Below are positions 1 to 11,600 of a stretch of DNA of 64,000 nucleotides, in pieces. Numbering within the stretch: position 1 is the stretch's first letter; each line of letters begins with the position of its first letter. The position numbers and the translations under genes were made by a program. The notes under the pieces are model-generated. The model ran no database searches, was not told where the DNA came from, and saw only the letters and a program-made list of their open reading frames with translations. The stretch lies in NCBI GenBank assembly GCA_036346225.1, contig JARFIW010001178.1, forward strand, positions 1,306,917 to 1,370,916, given 5' to 3'. Source of the DNA: Platerodrilus igneus (lineage: Eukaryota; Arthropoda; Insecta; Coleoptera; Lycidae).

Positions 1-215
1 CCAAATTTATACAACACGTTTTTGGATCCGGATCCACTTAGATACGAAATTCGGATCCGAGATCCGGATCCACAGAACCCATTCTGGATCCGGATCCTCT
101 TAGATACGGATTTCAGTCCGAGATCCGGATTTGCAAAATCAATTTTTGGATCCGGATCCACTAAGATCCGGATCTTAGATCCGAATCCGGATCCGATTGA
201 CAGCCCTACTGGATA
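1..215. repeat. GGATCC-rich minisatellite, ~62-bp unit, about 3 copies
   Basis: Three copies of a unit that opens with TGGATCCGGATCC start at about 23, 85 and 147, giving a period near 62 bp. Each copy contains further GGATCC/GGATCT blocks. The open frame across it only encodes Asp-Pro and Arg-Ile repeats, so it is a by-product of the repeat and not a gene. The array is cut by the window edge. Confidence 0.85.
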
Positions 216-969
216 CCATAAAAACGTATGTCCAGCAAGCTTCAGAATGCAATACGACCTTGGAATATAACGTTCTATCTACATTGACAGATGTAAGTTT
301 GGTTAGTTTTATGTCGCTTTTCGACTTATAAACAAATGTTTATTCAAGAATTTTCTTAATCCAAAGAATTCGAACAGTGTTATAAATAATTTGATGAGTC
401 GGAAATGCTTTTATTAACAAGTAAATAGATGTTCAAGATCAGATACTTCAAAACAAGTGTTTATTACATCAAAAGTACGTTATTGTACGTCTTAATAAAA
501 GTTAATTAAAAAATTTTTTATAATGTAGAACAAGATAACGATTCTTCTAAACCCATTTATAAAAGACCTATAATTATATTGCTGCCGACTTCATACTGCA
601 CTCAGCATTGCTAATGGAATACTGTTCAAGAATTCTGTAAAATTTTTGAACCATCTGCACGTGCAACCGGTATTGCTAGTGGAGAGAAATATTTTAGTGC
701 ATCATCAATACAATATCAAACTAAAATCTGTATAAAACTTTTAAGTTTACATATGTCAAATGGCGATTGAAGTAATCATATAAGAATTGTAGATGTGGAA
801 TGTAGTAATACGTTAGCTTCGACTATATCTCGAAGATGTTATTGGGGAAACAAGTAGATGCTGTACAATGCTGGAAAGTTAATAAATTTAGTCTTCTGTA
901 CCATGCGAACATTTATTTAAGTTGGAAATATATTATGCAAATGTGTTACAGGCAGAAAAGCTACTAAGT
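216..969. other. AT-rich sequence, no gene seen
   Basis: No open frame of note, no domain and no clear repeat was recognised here. It lies between the GGATCC minisatellite and an LTR-like block. Confidence 0.5.
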
Positions 970-1625
970 TGTTACGTGCCAAATTGGCACTAAACATTCC
1001 TTAACTTAATTTTGATGTGCCGGAGTGTTTGCACCATAAATTCAATAGACTTGGCGTGTATTTCCGTCACGTCACAGTGCGTTTGCGCCAGATCGCGCTG
1101 ACGTGAGTGGCGGAAAGAAAGTGGGGAAGTTTTTCCGTGAGACGCTGTAACGTGGCTGTTTGCCTTTGAACTTCGAGGAGTGCAGTTGTCGTGTTTGGTA
1201 TCGTATCTTTATTTTTATTATGTAGATTTCCCTTGCTTATCTTTGTTTGTCTTTACCTGATAAACCTGTTCCATATCGTTCCCGCTACATATAGGAATTT
1301 TGATACGACCTTGGAGTAGTCCACGACCCTAGACGAACGAGTCCTGGGAGCAACTGCGACCGCCGTAGCTAGTCGCAGCCATTTGAAAGGACGCTAGGCG
1401 TACCCTCCGTTAATTGTCTTGAAGGGGGCCATCAGCAGCCCTCATGGACGTCAGCAGACGCCAACTTTAACTTAACCCCGCAGGAAGCCGTACTTGTTTA
1501 TGTAAGTACCTTATTTGTTTATACTGCATATCGAACATTTATATATTCCGTAATTGCGCAATTAAATTTGCTGTCTGTGTGACGTCATTGACAGATGGGC
1601 GCGCTAAAATCTGTAACCAAGATAA
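970..1625 (+). repeat. diverged LTR-like repeat, copy 1
   Basis: It begins with a TGTTACGTGCC motif next to a small palindrome (TGCCAAATTGGCA). In the same order it shares a GC-rich stretch ending in GTGGCGGA, a T-rich stretch, a CCGCAG motif followed by ATGTAAGTAC-type sequence, and a GGCGCG(C/A)TAAAATCT motif with 12826-13425. Identity is low and gapped, judged by eye. TG start, size and lack of coding suggest an old LTR, but the true ends are not defined. Confidence 0.35.
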
Positions 1626-1704
1626 GGGTTGCCATCTGCCGGTGCGTTACGTAATCTCGCGCTTGCGGGATAGTAACTTTAACTTTTAAATTGTAAGAAA
1701 GTAT

Positions 1705-2510
1705 ATCATCTTCATTAAAATTATAAAATGGAGGGGGGGGGGCTGTAAAACAAAAATTAAAGAGGGTCACCGGCACTAGCTATCGGAAGATCGTGGATCG
1801 TTTAAAGGACTAAAATCTTGCAGAAGGGGCTAAATTAATATATAATACACAACTAAAAAATTTTGCACTTGCCTTTCATAAATATTGTGGCTTAAAGACA
1901 ATTACCAAAGGCGCCAGACAAGTCGAGAATGTCCAATGTTCATGCAAGATCTTGAGAGACTTGTCATCCCAAGGAGGACAATTGTTTCTTTTACTTAAGC
2001 AAATCTCATGATCACAAATAATAAAAAAACTATTGACTTAATCAACGGCAAACAAAACTATTTAATCAACAGAGCAATAAACGTGAACCTCTTACATTAG
2101 GAATTTCCATTGATTTTAACTTAGAAATTTGATTTAATTGTTGATATGCAATTATGATAATTTCATTTACATAAGAAATTTCCTAACACATTATATGGAA
2201 GAAAATTTATCTTATAAATATCACAGTAAATTAATCCTACGGTTTATGGCCAAAATGTCCTAACATAGTATATTAACTAAAAATTCGCCATGCTAATTTA
2301 ATTATAAAAACTTACTTACTAAAAATCATCAATCGTTTGATTGCCTGCATTCCAAACCCGAACAGCTCTTAAATTAGGGGGAGAATCTCATTTGTTGCTC
2401 TTGTTCTTCGCAACCACTCAATAATTCATTTGCACACGTATCCGGCAGAATCTTGTTGATAGCTTAATTTGTACACACACGCACACAAGCTTTTTATTAC
2501 ATACTTTTAG
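1705..2510 (+). repeat. palindrome outer arm, left
   Basis: About 0.8 kb that is the reverse complement of 19612-20395 with roughly 85-90% identity by eye. Landmarks include a stretch with CTTGTCATCCCAAGGAGGACA here and its complement near 20130, and the CATTTGTTGCTCTTGTTCTTCGC segment here against its complement near 19700. There is no coding capacity. The homology stops abruptly near 1705, which marks the outer edge of the larger interrupted palindrome. Confidence 0.85.
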
Positions 2511-3379
2511 AATCACATAAATCCGCAAACTTACGGACGTCAACCCTCGCGAGATGGATCTGTTTGTAACAATTTTTTCTGACGACTGCAAATCTTTTAA
2601 AATTATTCACTAAATATGCTGCATTGTCTATAGAAATAAATAGTTAAATCTTGGTATACCGGGTGTAACAAAATAAATGTAAAACATTTCAGGGGGTGAT
2701 TCCTCATCGTAAAAGAGATAGGGTCTTTCATATAAAGAAACTTCATTGGAGCATCCCTTGTTAAGATACAGTCCCTTAAAGGGGGTACATAAAATCTGTT
2801 TTTCATTTTTTTTACAAACACTAAAAAAGTTACAAAATTGAAATTAAGGTGACATTTTTTACTATCAAAAATACACTTACTCAGTAATTTATTTGGTTTA
2901 CCCCATGATAGTAAGGGGTGGAAAACGCAACCCCTAAAATTTATTTCCAATGTAACTTTTTGTCTTATTATTTGTTTGTTATTTAAAAATTTATTTCCAA
3001 TAGCTTATTTCATTCTAAATAAAAAATGACTCTTGAATTTTTTGCCCAAAATTAACCAGTTCGCAGAAAAAATTATTTTGCAAACAACTACAGAGATACA
3101 TCGTCATAAGACGAAAATGCAAAACTAATTTATATAGTAGGCCGCTATTAGTGATAGTGACAATTAAATTGTTATGACGTAGTCAGTTTGTAAATTTTTG
3201 AAATTGAATTAATAATTGTGTGTCGTTGTTCATTTCTAAATTTGTTAGTTTAATAATTCACTCGTTATTAAAATGGCATACACAAATGCGGAAATGGCTG
3301 ATATACATTACGTTTACGGTCTGTCGCAGGCTAATGGGTTAGAAGCTTGTAGAAGGTATGCTGAAATGTATCCTCTATT

Positions 3380-3920
3380 ATAGCCCCGGCGGTAAGGTAC
3401 GAAAGCCACTACAGTAGTTGGTAGCAATGATAAATAATTGCGAAATCTAGTACAATAAATGGTTACGTCATATAAATGTTTTAAACTGCTACATCACATG
3501 CAAATAAAAACGATAAAGGTACTCACGTAAACTGTAGGACTTCTCACAGCATTACGCCGTTATGGCAGCAGCTGGGCTTCACTGAGCATTTCGGGCGTGG
3601 GTATTCTTTCCGCCCCCGGTTGAATCCAAATTAAATCTGTCTTCTTCGTTCCTATTTGTAGAGGGGCGACAGGAAACTGGTATAAGGAAACCTACATAAC
3701 AAAAAAAAGACAAGATACGCCACAAAGATAACTACACTCGTCGACGTCTCGCTGGTTAGTCTCGACGTGTCGGAAATCACCACCCTCCTTCCACACTCCG
3801 CGTCTGCGTAATCCTTTGTGCAAACACCCTGTCTGAAGTGTCGGAAATACGCGCACAAGTCTTTTAAAATTATTGGCGCGAAATCCTTACAAATTAAAAT
3901 TAATATTGGAATTGTTTACT
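3380..3920. mobile_element. ~540-bp unclassified insertion in the transposase
   Basis: The transposase reading is interrupted after about 3377 and resumes near 3920. The inserted DNA has a GC-rich part around 3540-3620 with a GGTTGAATCC stretch that loosely resembles a Pol III B box. I could not define a target duplication or a family. It may be a SINE-like sequence, but this is a guess. Confidence 0.4.
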
Positions 3921-4201
3921 TCCGATTTTCGGAACGCAACACCTCAACGGCAGCTTCTTTCGCATAGAGTATTTGCCCAACTTCATCAACGATTACGAGA
4001 ATATGGTTCATTCGAAAAAAGAACGCAGGATTGTGGTCGCCATCGAAAAGTTAGAACACTACATCTTGAAAAAGCAGTACTTAATTTGATTGAAGAACAA
4101 CCCACTAGCAGTATTAAAAAGATTGCTTTTGAGTTAAATGTTGATCATATGACGGTATTTCGAATTTTAAAGAAACAACTCTTATACCCCTACCATCTAC
4201 A

Positions 4202-4817
4202 TTATAATTTGAATAAGGGCCGCTTTACTTGCGGCCGCGTCCCCAATGCTCCACCCGGAGGTACTACATTGGGTTTAAACGCGAAAATAATCGTGCTTCT
4301 TATTAATCCCAACTTCACAATTAATCCACCCTAAATAAAAATCTAAACAAAAATCTAACAAACCTAAAATCTAACAAACCTAACAAACTTTAACAATCTA
4401 ACAAACCTAAAAATCTGACAAACTGAAACAAAAACTAAAAACAAAAACTAAAAACAGGGCTCAAACAATGGTATCCCTAGCGCCGACTTTGGAGTGTACC
4501 CGATCAACAAGACACAAGCAAAAGTGAGAGGGGGAGAGATCCGTAATACCGGATAGCAGACGCCGGCTCTGCTTACCAGTGCGACCTGAAGGGTCGTCTT
4601 AAAACTATCCAAATCTAGCTAGCTAATTTAAATCCATCCCTAGCTTTCCCTATCATTCCCTAACTGATTTATATTATGATTACAATTTTCGCAATTCTAC
4701 TCTTCCTTCCCAAATATATACTGCAACCAAAATGGCGACAGAGCGTCAAACAAAACAAATATGCCACAAAATACTACAATACATGCTAATAAATAAATAA
4801 ATAAATATAAAGTGTAA
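4202..4817 (+). mobile_element. retroposon insertion with 16-bp target duplication and (ATAA)n tail
   Basis: The 16-bp sequence ACCCCTACCATCTACA occurs at 4186-4201 and again at 4818-4833. The transposase reading continues across the two copies once the 616 bp between them are ignored. The insert ends in AATAAATAAATAAATA, the tail style of several non-LTR families and their SINEs. It contains short AATCTAACAAACCTA-type tandem repeats and no long open frame. A duplication of this length plus the tail indicates target-primed insertion. Confidence 0.8.
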
Positions 4818-5955
4818 ACCCCTACCATCTACAATGAGTACAGGCACTGTTACCACGAGATTTTCCGAACCGTCTTGAATTTTCCAATTGGATGCTGGAA
4901 ATGATTAGAAAAAATTCTGACTTTCTGAAGACGATTGAATTCACAGTCGGAGTTATTGGAGATTATTTAATTGGCCCTCATTTTCTACCTTCTCGATTAA
5001 ATGGTGAGGCATACACTCAATTTTTAAGAGAAGTGCATCCAGTACTGCTGGAGGAAGTTCCTTGTGGTATCAGAAGGGTTATGTTTTGTATGCATGTTGT
5101 GGCTCCCGCCCATTTTAGTCAAGCAGCACGTCAGCATTTAACTCAAACATATCCAAATCATTGAATAGGTCGAAGAGGACCACAGAATTGGCCCGCTTGG
5201 GGCCATTTACAGAGTGTGGTTTATTCTACTCCTATTTGTGATGTAGAGGATTTAAGAGACCGCATCATCGATGCGTGCAGGGTAATTAGAGAGACTCCAG
5301 GAATATTTGAGCGAATACGTGGCTCAATGCGCCGACGTCTAAACGCATGTGTAATGACTGAAGGTGGACATATTGAACATTTACTATGATTTCTACATGT
5401 TGTATGTTTTGTTATTAATAAATTAGTTTTGTTTATTCATCTTTAATCATACTTTGATGTAGGTAGTAACTACAAAATAACAATAATAATCCAGTTCGCA
5501 TTTATAACGATGTATTTCTGTAGTTGTTTGTAAAATAATTTTTTTCTGCAAACTGGTTAATTTTGGGCAAAAAATTCAAGAGACATTTTTTGTTTAGAAT
5601 GAAATAAGCTATTGGAAATAAATTTTTAAATGGCAAACAAATAATAAGACAAAAAGTTACATTGGAAATAAATTTTAGGGGCTGCGTTTTCCACCCCTTA
5701 CAACCATGGGGCAAACCAAATAAATTACTGGGTAAGTGTATTTTTGATAGTAAACAATGTCACTTTAATTTCAATTTTGTAACTTTTTTAGTGTTTGTAA
5801 AAAAAATGAAAAACAAATTTTATGTACCCCCTTTAAGGGGCTGTATCTTAACAAGGAATGCTCCAATGAAGTTTCTTTATATGAAAGACCCTATCTCTTT
5901 TACGTTGAGGAATCATCCCCTGAAATGTTTTACACTTATTTTGTTACACCCAGTA

Positions 5956-6241
5956 TAAATAAATATTTAGATCGGGGCCGTGTAGCCCAATCACGAGACA
6001 AAAATTATTCAATAATACTGGTTTAGTTAATATCAGCAAACGTTGGTCGTTTGAATTGAGTCTTCAATGTCAGGTGACTTTGAAGTTACTTGTGCGCATT
6101 GAACAGACCGGTCAGTCTGGCATGACCGCTTGATAAGAAACCACCATGCAGTGGAACTGGGTCCTCGCCAGCAACCTGCGTCTACCTATAGGCGTTGCCG
6201 CTTGGCCAAGTGCGAGATGCACTTGAACTAAGGTGTGTTTT
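5956..6241. other. non-coding, unassigned
   Basis: GC-richer than its surroundings near 6120-6230 (CCGGTCAGTCTGG, GCGTTGCCGCTTGGCC), but no gene or element was recognised. Confidence 0.4.
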
Positions 6242-6352
6242 AATAATGCGCTCACACGCTCAACGATAATTTTTGTAAGAATTCGCTCATACGCTCAATG
6301 TTAAATTTTTAGTAAGAATGCTCTCAAACGTTTAATGATATTTTTTAGTAAG
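6242..6352. repeat. ~37-bp tandem repeat, 3 copies
   Basis: Copies start at about 6242, 6280 and 6316. Each contains (C/T)GCTC(A/T)(C/A)ACGCTCAA(C/T)G followed by an AT-rich part ending TTAGTAAG. Divergence rises from copy to copy. It has no coding meaning. Confidence 0.8.
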
Positions 6353-7904
6353 ATGGCATTTAAAAGCTCTATGGACTTTCGATAATCAATTGCCTAAATT
6401 CGTTAATTTTGATTTCACAAAATTTATAAAACGTGCGCTTCGAGGATTTTCTAGCATTAATTTCAATTAATCCATTAAAGATTAATCTAAAAGGTTAACA
6501 AAGTTTCGGTCTTTGTAATTATCAAGTTTATTATCAGTAACGTAATTGTAATAATGTTTATTCTGGGCATTCAAAAAAAAATAAGACTGCAAGTTTATAA
6601 GTTCAAATACGATATTTAATTTACCGAATTTCCGTAAAATTAGCTGTTTTTAAAACAAGCGGAAGAACGTGGAAAATGATGTATTTTGGATAGCCTGTTT
6701 TATGGTTGCTTTTGTTTCGATTTGCGAAGATGAGATGCACTTCACGTTCATATAAATGGTTCCAATAAAATTCCAGTATACTACGCAATAAAATGTGGAC
6801 AGTACGTGACGTCATTTCTTTGTCAAAAGATTGTATGCCAACACATCTGGTTTCGACAATGTAACTATCATAACCTAGCTTAGAACAACGCTTTGCAAGG
6901 TAAGACTTTTTTATTACTTTGACATCACGACAGCTGTTCGCCTATCTTGACAACAAGGCAGAACATCGTAAACAACATTGTAACAACCTACGATTTTTGT
7001 TTTGCTCTGTAATTATGAAAAACTTTTGCTGTTTAGAATTTATCACATTTTTAATCAAGGATAATGCAATTATATTATTATAAATAAATATGAATACCTT
7101 ACTTTAATCCTAACAAAATATTTCATTTAGATTTAATCATACCTTAAGTAGTTATGAAAACTAAAATTATTAGACTTTGAAAATTTTAATACACACTTGT
7201 AAACCAAATAATAGATCTGATATTTTGGGCAATTAATTTGGAAAGCCTTGTAAATATGTTTAATATATTATTGTTATTTTTAATGCTTAGTAGAGACAGT
7301 CATAATTTTCTCATTCTAGTACTGTGTTGAAGAAATTAATCTACCTTTGAGATGCATATTTTGTACATAAAATTTCATTATTTAAAAGGCAATATTTAGT
7401 TAAAGAATAATAATTTAATTCACTTGAGTAATTGTTTTATTTTGAACAACTGAGTTTAAGAATAAGGTAATTAAATCAGGAGGTAAAAAAGCATAAATAC
7501 CCATAACAAATTTAAGGTTTTAGATCTCACTTGACTATGGAGCACTAATAACACTTTCAAGAATTTTAATGCCTAAACTTGTGTTTATAATAGTGTTCAA
7601 ATAATTGATATTAATAGCCATTTTTTATATAGTATAAAGTAACTAGAATACATCTCTTGTGTCCTTCTTTGATATATTAATAATATTTTTCTTTACCGCT
7701 CCTGCTTAAGCAGTAAATACTATATTTCTTTCTAAGGACTTCCAAGTCCCCCCTTAGGGCAAACCCGTTTTTAGAAAATTTAAGGACTTGGTGGCGCCCC
7801 TCTTGCACTCCTATTTTAGTAATATTAGAGTCAGTAAGTAAATAATGTTTTGTCATAAGAACCACGACCAGAGTTCATAAGCTCTATCCGAGGAATAGAC
7901 CCCT
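6353..7904. other. AT-rich, no gene recognised
   Basis: About 1.5 kb, part of the roughly 2.1 kb present only on the left side of the palindrome. A short minus-strand open frame at 7677-7865 has no recognisable domain. I see no repeat or element ends. Confidence 0.5.
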
Positions 7905-8635
7905 TTCCACTTTTACTATCATGATACTAAGTTGGATATCACATATGCAATGCCGAAGAACGCTACCAGCGAATTTCTCTGGCTACTTTTCTTTTTAGGT
8001 TTTGAAAACGGACAACCCCATTGGAATCTTCTTATGCATAAAAACTTAAATGATATATCAACTTTACTCTTAACCATTATTTACGTCATATTTCTGTCAA
8101 CCAATGACTATTAGTACAACATTCCAACAACAAGATTTCAGAAACCAAATGCAGCCCTTTTTAAGATGAGTGCCACGGATAGCAATTATTTTCTAACGGT
8201 GTAAATATGTTGTACATTCTTGGAATTTTAAATACTAAAATTGTTAACCATATCTATTGGCGACAGTTGTCTGCCATTGACAAAAGACCGGATAATCTAA
8301 GCCGAACTAAAATGGATTTTAATACAATGGTTGTCTCCAGACTACTTAAAATTACTTGTAATCTTTGAACAAATCAAATTGAAAAATAGTTAGGCTATTG
8401 GTAATGTTACGCTTGCTATAAACCGCTGTCACTCACTGAAATATTAAAAAAATAAAGTTTTACAAACTGAAAATTGTTTTTCTTTGTTTAAGTTAAAAGG
8501 TAAAATTCTATTTAAATTTATTAGATTCGTCAATCTATATACGACATAAGTTTTTAAAGGGTATTGTATTGTGTTTGCAAAGGTAGGATCTTTCAATTAT
8601 TATTACAGCCGCTGACATTTTTAATATTTAAGTGT
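7905..8635 (+). repeat. palindrome middle arm, left
   Basis: Reverse complement of about 14500-15225 at roughly 85% identity by eye. Shared landmarks are the AACGCTACCAGCG region (7960), GGCGACAGTTGTCTGCCATTGA (8260) and GTCAATCTATATACGACATAAG (8530). The match stops near 8635, where a left-only block of about 2.4 kb begins. Confidence 0.85.
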
Positions 8636-9319
8636 AAAGCTATTTCTAAACCTGAGATCTTTATTATAAGGAACGTTTACTAAAATATAACGGTAACTTA
8701 TCATGGAATTCTGCCTATAGGTAATTCAAGTTAATGAAATTCAATTAAATAGTCTGTTAATACTTTTACATTTTAATATAATGTTACAAATGTTGCACAA
8801 GCTTACCTGCGATTAATTCAGCAATTGTTATTCGTGCATTGTATTCAAAAGGATTCAGTATTTAAATAGTTTTTTTTTCTATAATAATATTATTTAATGT
8901 TTGTAATAGTACCTCTACTATATACATTTGAGGTATTTCGGCAATAGGTTAAAATATCTTGCATTTGCACGTAATTCAACTACTGAATCCTGCAGTATTA
9001 TAATTTGGTAGTAGGTTTTTGCATTGAAACATTGGACATTAAATCAACATTTTGAAATATTTATTACTTATATTCTACAATACAATATAACAAATATCTA
9101 CATAAATAATTGCCAGAATGAAGTTTTACAATACTTCGATCAGTAGGTTAGTATTTTAAAGTTTAGATTCACTTATTCCTCAATCGCCACTACAGTGTGT
9201 CACCTTCACACTGCTGCTTTCATTGCTACCATTTATAACTATTGGTTTAACAACGTCAAATTGTTTTCAATATCCCACCATTCCTCCATACATTTGTGAA
9301 CATGATGTATACATTTTTG
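8636..9319. other. AT-rich, no gene; start of left-only insertion block
   Basis: No domain recognised. This is the beginning of a segment (8636 to about 11060) that has no counterpart on the right side of the palindrome. It probably entered later, together with the transposase and gypsy fragments it carries. Confidence 0.45.
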
Positions 9320-9962
9320 TCAATATGCAGCGTCTATTTGTTGAAGTGATTTAAGCCATATCATTTTTGTGTTAAATACATTATATTGTTCGTTAAATCG
9401 CCCCACATTTTTATTATATTCATCTTTGGCTTTAGCCCATATTAACCCAATTGTATTAAATTGACAACGATACTGAGATAATCGTAAAACTTTATGACCA
9501 TGTTTCGCTACAATTTCATCTAGTTCATAAACTTTAGGTTTTGGATTCTTTCCTACTAAAGTCAATAATTCTCTCTTTAACATAGTTTCAAAAGATACTT
9601 TAGGTTTCAGCAGGTTGTCAATTAATTCCTGTTTATTAGAGGTTGGATTTGGCATTTTCTTCATTAATTTTGATTGATAAGATGCACTGTCTAATATAAT
9701 AAGGCTGGGTTGGTTTAAGTTTGGAATTAAACTTTCTTGAAACCACTTTGTAAATAGTTCGACATTCATATCATCATGACAGTCTGCATTTGGTGATTTA
9801 GTAGAAAACAAAAGCGACGCATTTGCAACAGCATGCAGCACGATGAACCTAGAATAGCAAAATAAAGAAGACATTAAAGCAAGTAATCAGAAACTAACTT
9901 TTTCCTTCAACGAATGGCTTTTTCTTAATACTTTGTTTTGTGTTATCAATCCAACTTTTCGT
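9320..9962 (-). pseudogene. IS630/Tc1-like DDE transposase fragment with a 50-nt intron
   Basis: The minus strand encodes a C-terminal DDE_3-type catalytic region: a DDMN motif, IILDSASY with the second catalytic Asp, and FNTIGLIWAKAK near the end. In this family the last motif normally carries Glu (NPIELIW); here it is Gly, so the active site is broken. The fragment starts with a 3' splice site (TTGCTATTCTAG) at 9849. Upstream, 9899-9962 encodes a short preceding exon ending FVEGK, joined by a GT...AG intron of only 50 nt (9849-9898). Residues between LHAV and SLLF appear deleted compared with relatives. The first catalytic Asp lies upstream and is not present. The apparent start codon at 9874 falls in the intron. 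Confidence 0.75.
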
Positions 9963-10018
9963 GTGATGAATAAGAGATTATATAAATTTATATCTTCCTT
10001 TTCTCACAAAATCCCTAA

Positions 10019-10388
10019 ATGAAACTTGTAGTTCCTACCGCTAACCGCAGTGAAGTTCTTAAATTGTGTCACGACGACCCTACAGCTGCTCACCTTGGTG
10101 TTACGAAAACCTTAGCTAAAATATCTGAATTATATTACAGGCCTAAATTAAAACAATCTGTCTGCCGCTATATTAAAACTGTAAAATTTGCGGAGCTCAG
10201 AAGAGTTCTCAAGAAGCTCGCTCTGGTTTTATGGGTAACTTCAAACGTGTATCTTATCCCTTTCAATTAATATCACTCGCGTTATTAGTCCACTTATTTA
10301 TGAACTCCAAGACACCGAAGAAAAACTTCAAGAAAAGTGGCATATCAAAGACCTTAAATCGTTTTCTGCTGACCCAAATACTAATTAA
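10019..10388 (+). pseudogene. Ty3/gypsy integrase fragment with core deleted
   Basis: The first part encodes the integrase H2C2 zinc-binding region: CHDDPTAAHLGVTKTLAKI followed by YYRPKLKQSVCRYIKT and, after a one-base shift near 10190, the second CxxC Cys pair. A further shift near 10270-10284 leads straight into what looks like the very C-terminus of a gypsy Pol protein (ISPLIYELQD, then KWHIKDLK and a stop at 10388). The catalytic core between FQLI and the C-terminus is missing. It is an internally deleted relic and a different family from the copies at 38-55 kb. Confidence 0.7.
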
Positions 10389-11059
10389 TTTTTCTACATT
10401 TCATTTCTTTAATGGTCTACCAAATGTAATTGTTCCCATCTTGAATTTGTTACCTATATCTATTCGTTTCCTTTCTCATACAGCATTTACCTTCCACACT
10501 TTTACCTTATTTACCTCATTTTAATTATCTTTTTGCTGCCTATTAATTCTTTCTTGAATTTATTGTCAGCCATATATCTGTTTATTATCTAGGTTCTCCA
10601 ATATAACTCTGTCGCTTCATCTAATCAATCTTGGCACCTTTTCTACATCATATTATTTTGTTTTTTAGCATTTACCGTACCTTATTTAATTTCATGGTGA
10701 TTGTCGTAACTTTGGTTGCAATAACTCATTGAATTTTTATGATTGGTTTTAGCTGATGTTGAGTGAATGTTTTTTCTTTGGGCTCACATAGGAGCCGCGG
10801 CCTAGCCTTTGGAAGAAACAGTCCATATTCGCAGTTGCAAAACTAGGAGTTCCTATTCCATGCGTTCTTCTTCTGAATTATTACAGTCGCTCACTTTATC
10901 CCTTATCATTACTTGTTTTTCTGGTAAGTCACCAGAACATATAAACATTTGTTTTTGTTTTTTATTTAACTTCGTGGTGAGGCGCTATCGCTTTTTTAGC
11001 ATATTGGGACAGTATGTTTGTATCACCATTTAACTGCTTATAGTTAGGTATTCCTGTGT
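10389..11059. other. non-coding, probably retroelement flank
   Basis: T-rich sequence following the gypsy Pol stop. It may include 3' untranslated or LTR sequence of that relic, but I found no LTR ends or polypurine tract. Confidence 0.35.
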
Positions 11060-11600
11060 GTTTATGGCGTTACCATTCCTGAAAGTTACCTTGAAACACT
11101 TGGCTTTTTTGTGTGAAGATACCTGCAGTGATACTTTTAAGTTGTTGTTTCAACTTTTTGTCTGATCTTCTTATCGCAGTGGATGCACTCGTTACGAAGA
11201 TGATCGTACTGGTTCTCATCGGGTGTCTAGTAATTTTTCTAACTTATTATGTGTCTTAATTTGTCTGATTAACACAGCACGTAGTTCCTCAGACCGATCT
11301 GCGTTTAACAGGGATAACTCTCTACCTTCTCTCAGACGCTTGTCCAAAACTTTACTTTTTTCTTATCCCGCTGTCTCCGTTTCCGCCTTATTCTTCCTTC
11401 GGTAGACCTGTTCTTGTCCCGGAACACCCGTCTACCAATAAGAGTGATTCTTCCCTCACTCCGGGCTACTGACCACATTGGCTGGTTGAGTAGTGCTTTT
11501 CTATCCACTTTTTCTATCGCTTTTGCTCAATGCGAGCTCTGCTTCTACTCTCTTCTACCTGGAAGTCACTAGTACATTCCAAAATACCTACCTCCCTCTT
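11060..11600 (+). repeat. palindrome inner arm, left
   Basis: Reverse complement of about 13985-14490 at roughly 75% identity. The clearest landmark is TTCCCTCACTCCGGGCTA (11451) against its complement at about 14170, followed by GAGTAGTGCTT and TCTATCCAC in both. The matching right arm is continuous from the inner to the middle segment, so the left arm was split by the 2.4-kb block at 8636-11059. Confidence 0.75.

Larger units (their letters stand above)
3273..5389 (+). pseudogene. DD41D-family transposase, broken
   Basis: The N-terminus (MAYTNAEMADIHYVYGLSQA) is followed by an interruption near 3380. A helix-turn-helix DNA-binding part resumes near 3920 (HQRLREYGSF, then a second HTH ending in MTVFRILKK). 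A 616-bp insertion splits the gene at 4201, and the last part starts at 4818. All three catalytic acidic positions are lost. The block holding the first Asp is deleted after DFLKTI. The second Asp is Val (MHVVAPAHFS where the family has MHDGAPAHFS). The stretch with the third Asp is deleted between NWP and AWGHL. The C-terminus GGHIEHLL and stop are recognisable and match those of the element at 21664-23756. It is inactive. Confidence 0.85.
2659..5953 (+). mobile_element. Tc1/mariner (DD41D-type) element with ~450-bp TIRs, decayed
   Basis: The ends CCGGGTGTAACAAAAT and its inverse ATTTTGTTACACCCAG are each flanked by TA (2657-2658 and 5954-5955), the target duplication of this superfamily. 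Terminal inverted repeats run about 450 bp (2659-3105 and 5505-5953), unusually long for mariner-type elements. Inside is a transposase remnant in pieces at 3273-3377, about 3920-4201 and 4818-5389. The element inserted into the left arm of the large palindrome and later received two insertions of its own (about 3380-3920 and 4202-4817). Open frames inside the TIRs are mirror images of each other and are not genes. Confidence 0.9.

Noticed and set aside
22..270. 82-codon frame of Asp-Pro and Arg-Ile repeats
   Set aside because: It is the translation of the GGATCC minisatellite.
2603..2950. minus-strand open frame of 115 codons, with a near-identical plus-strand frame at 5662-5958
   Set aside because: Both lie inside the two terminal inverted repeats of the DD41D element and encode the same peptide because the repeats are mirror copies; no domain.
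3540..3620. tRNA gene or tRNA-derived SINE head
   Set aside because: Only a loose B-box-like string; no cloverleaf or A box could be drawn.
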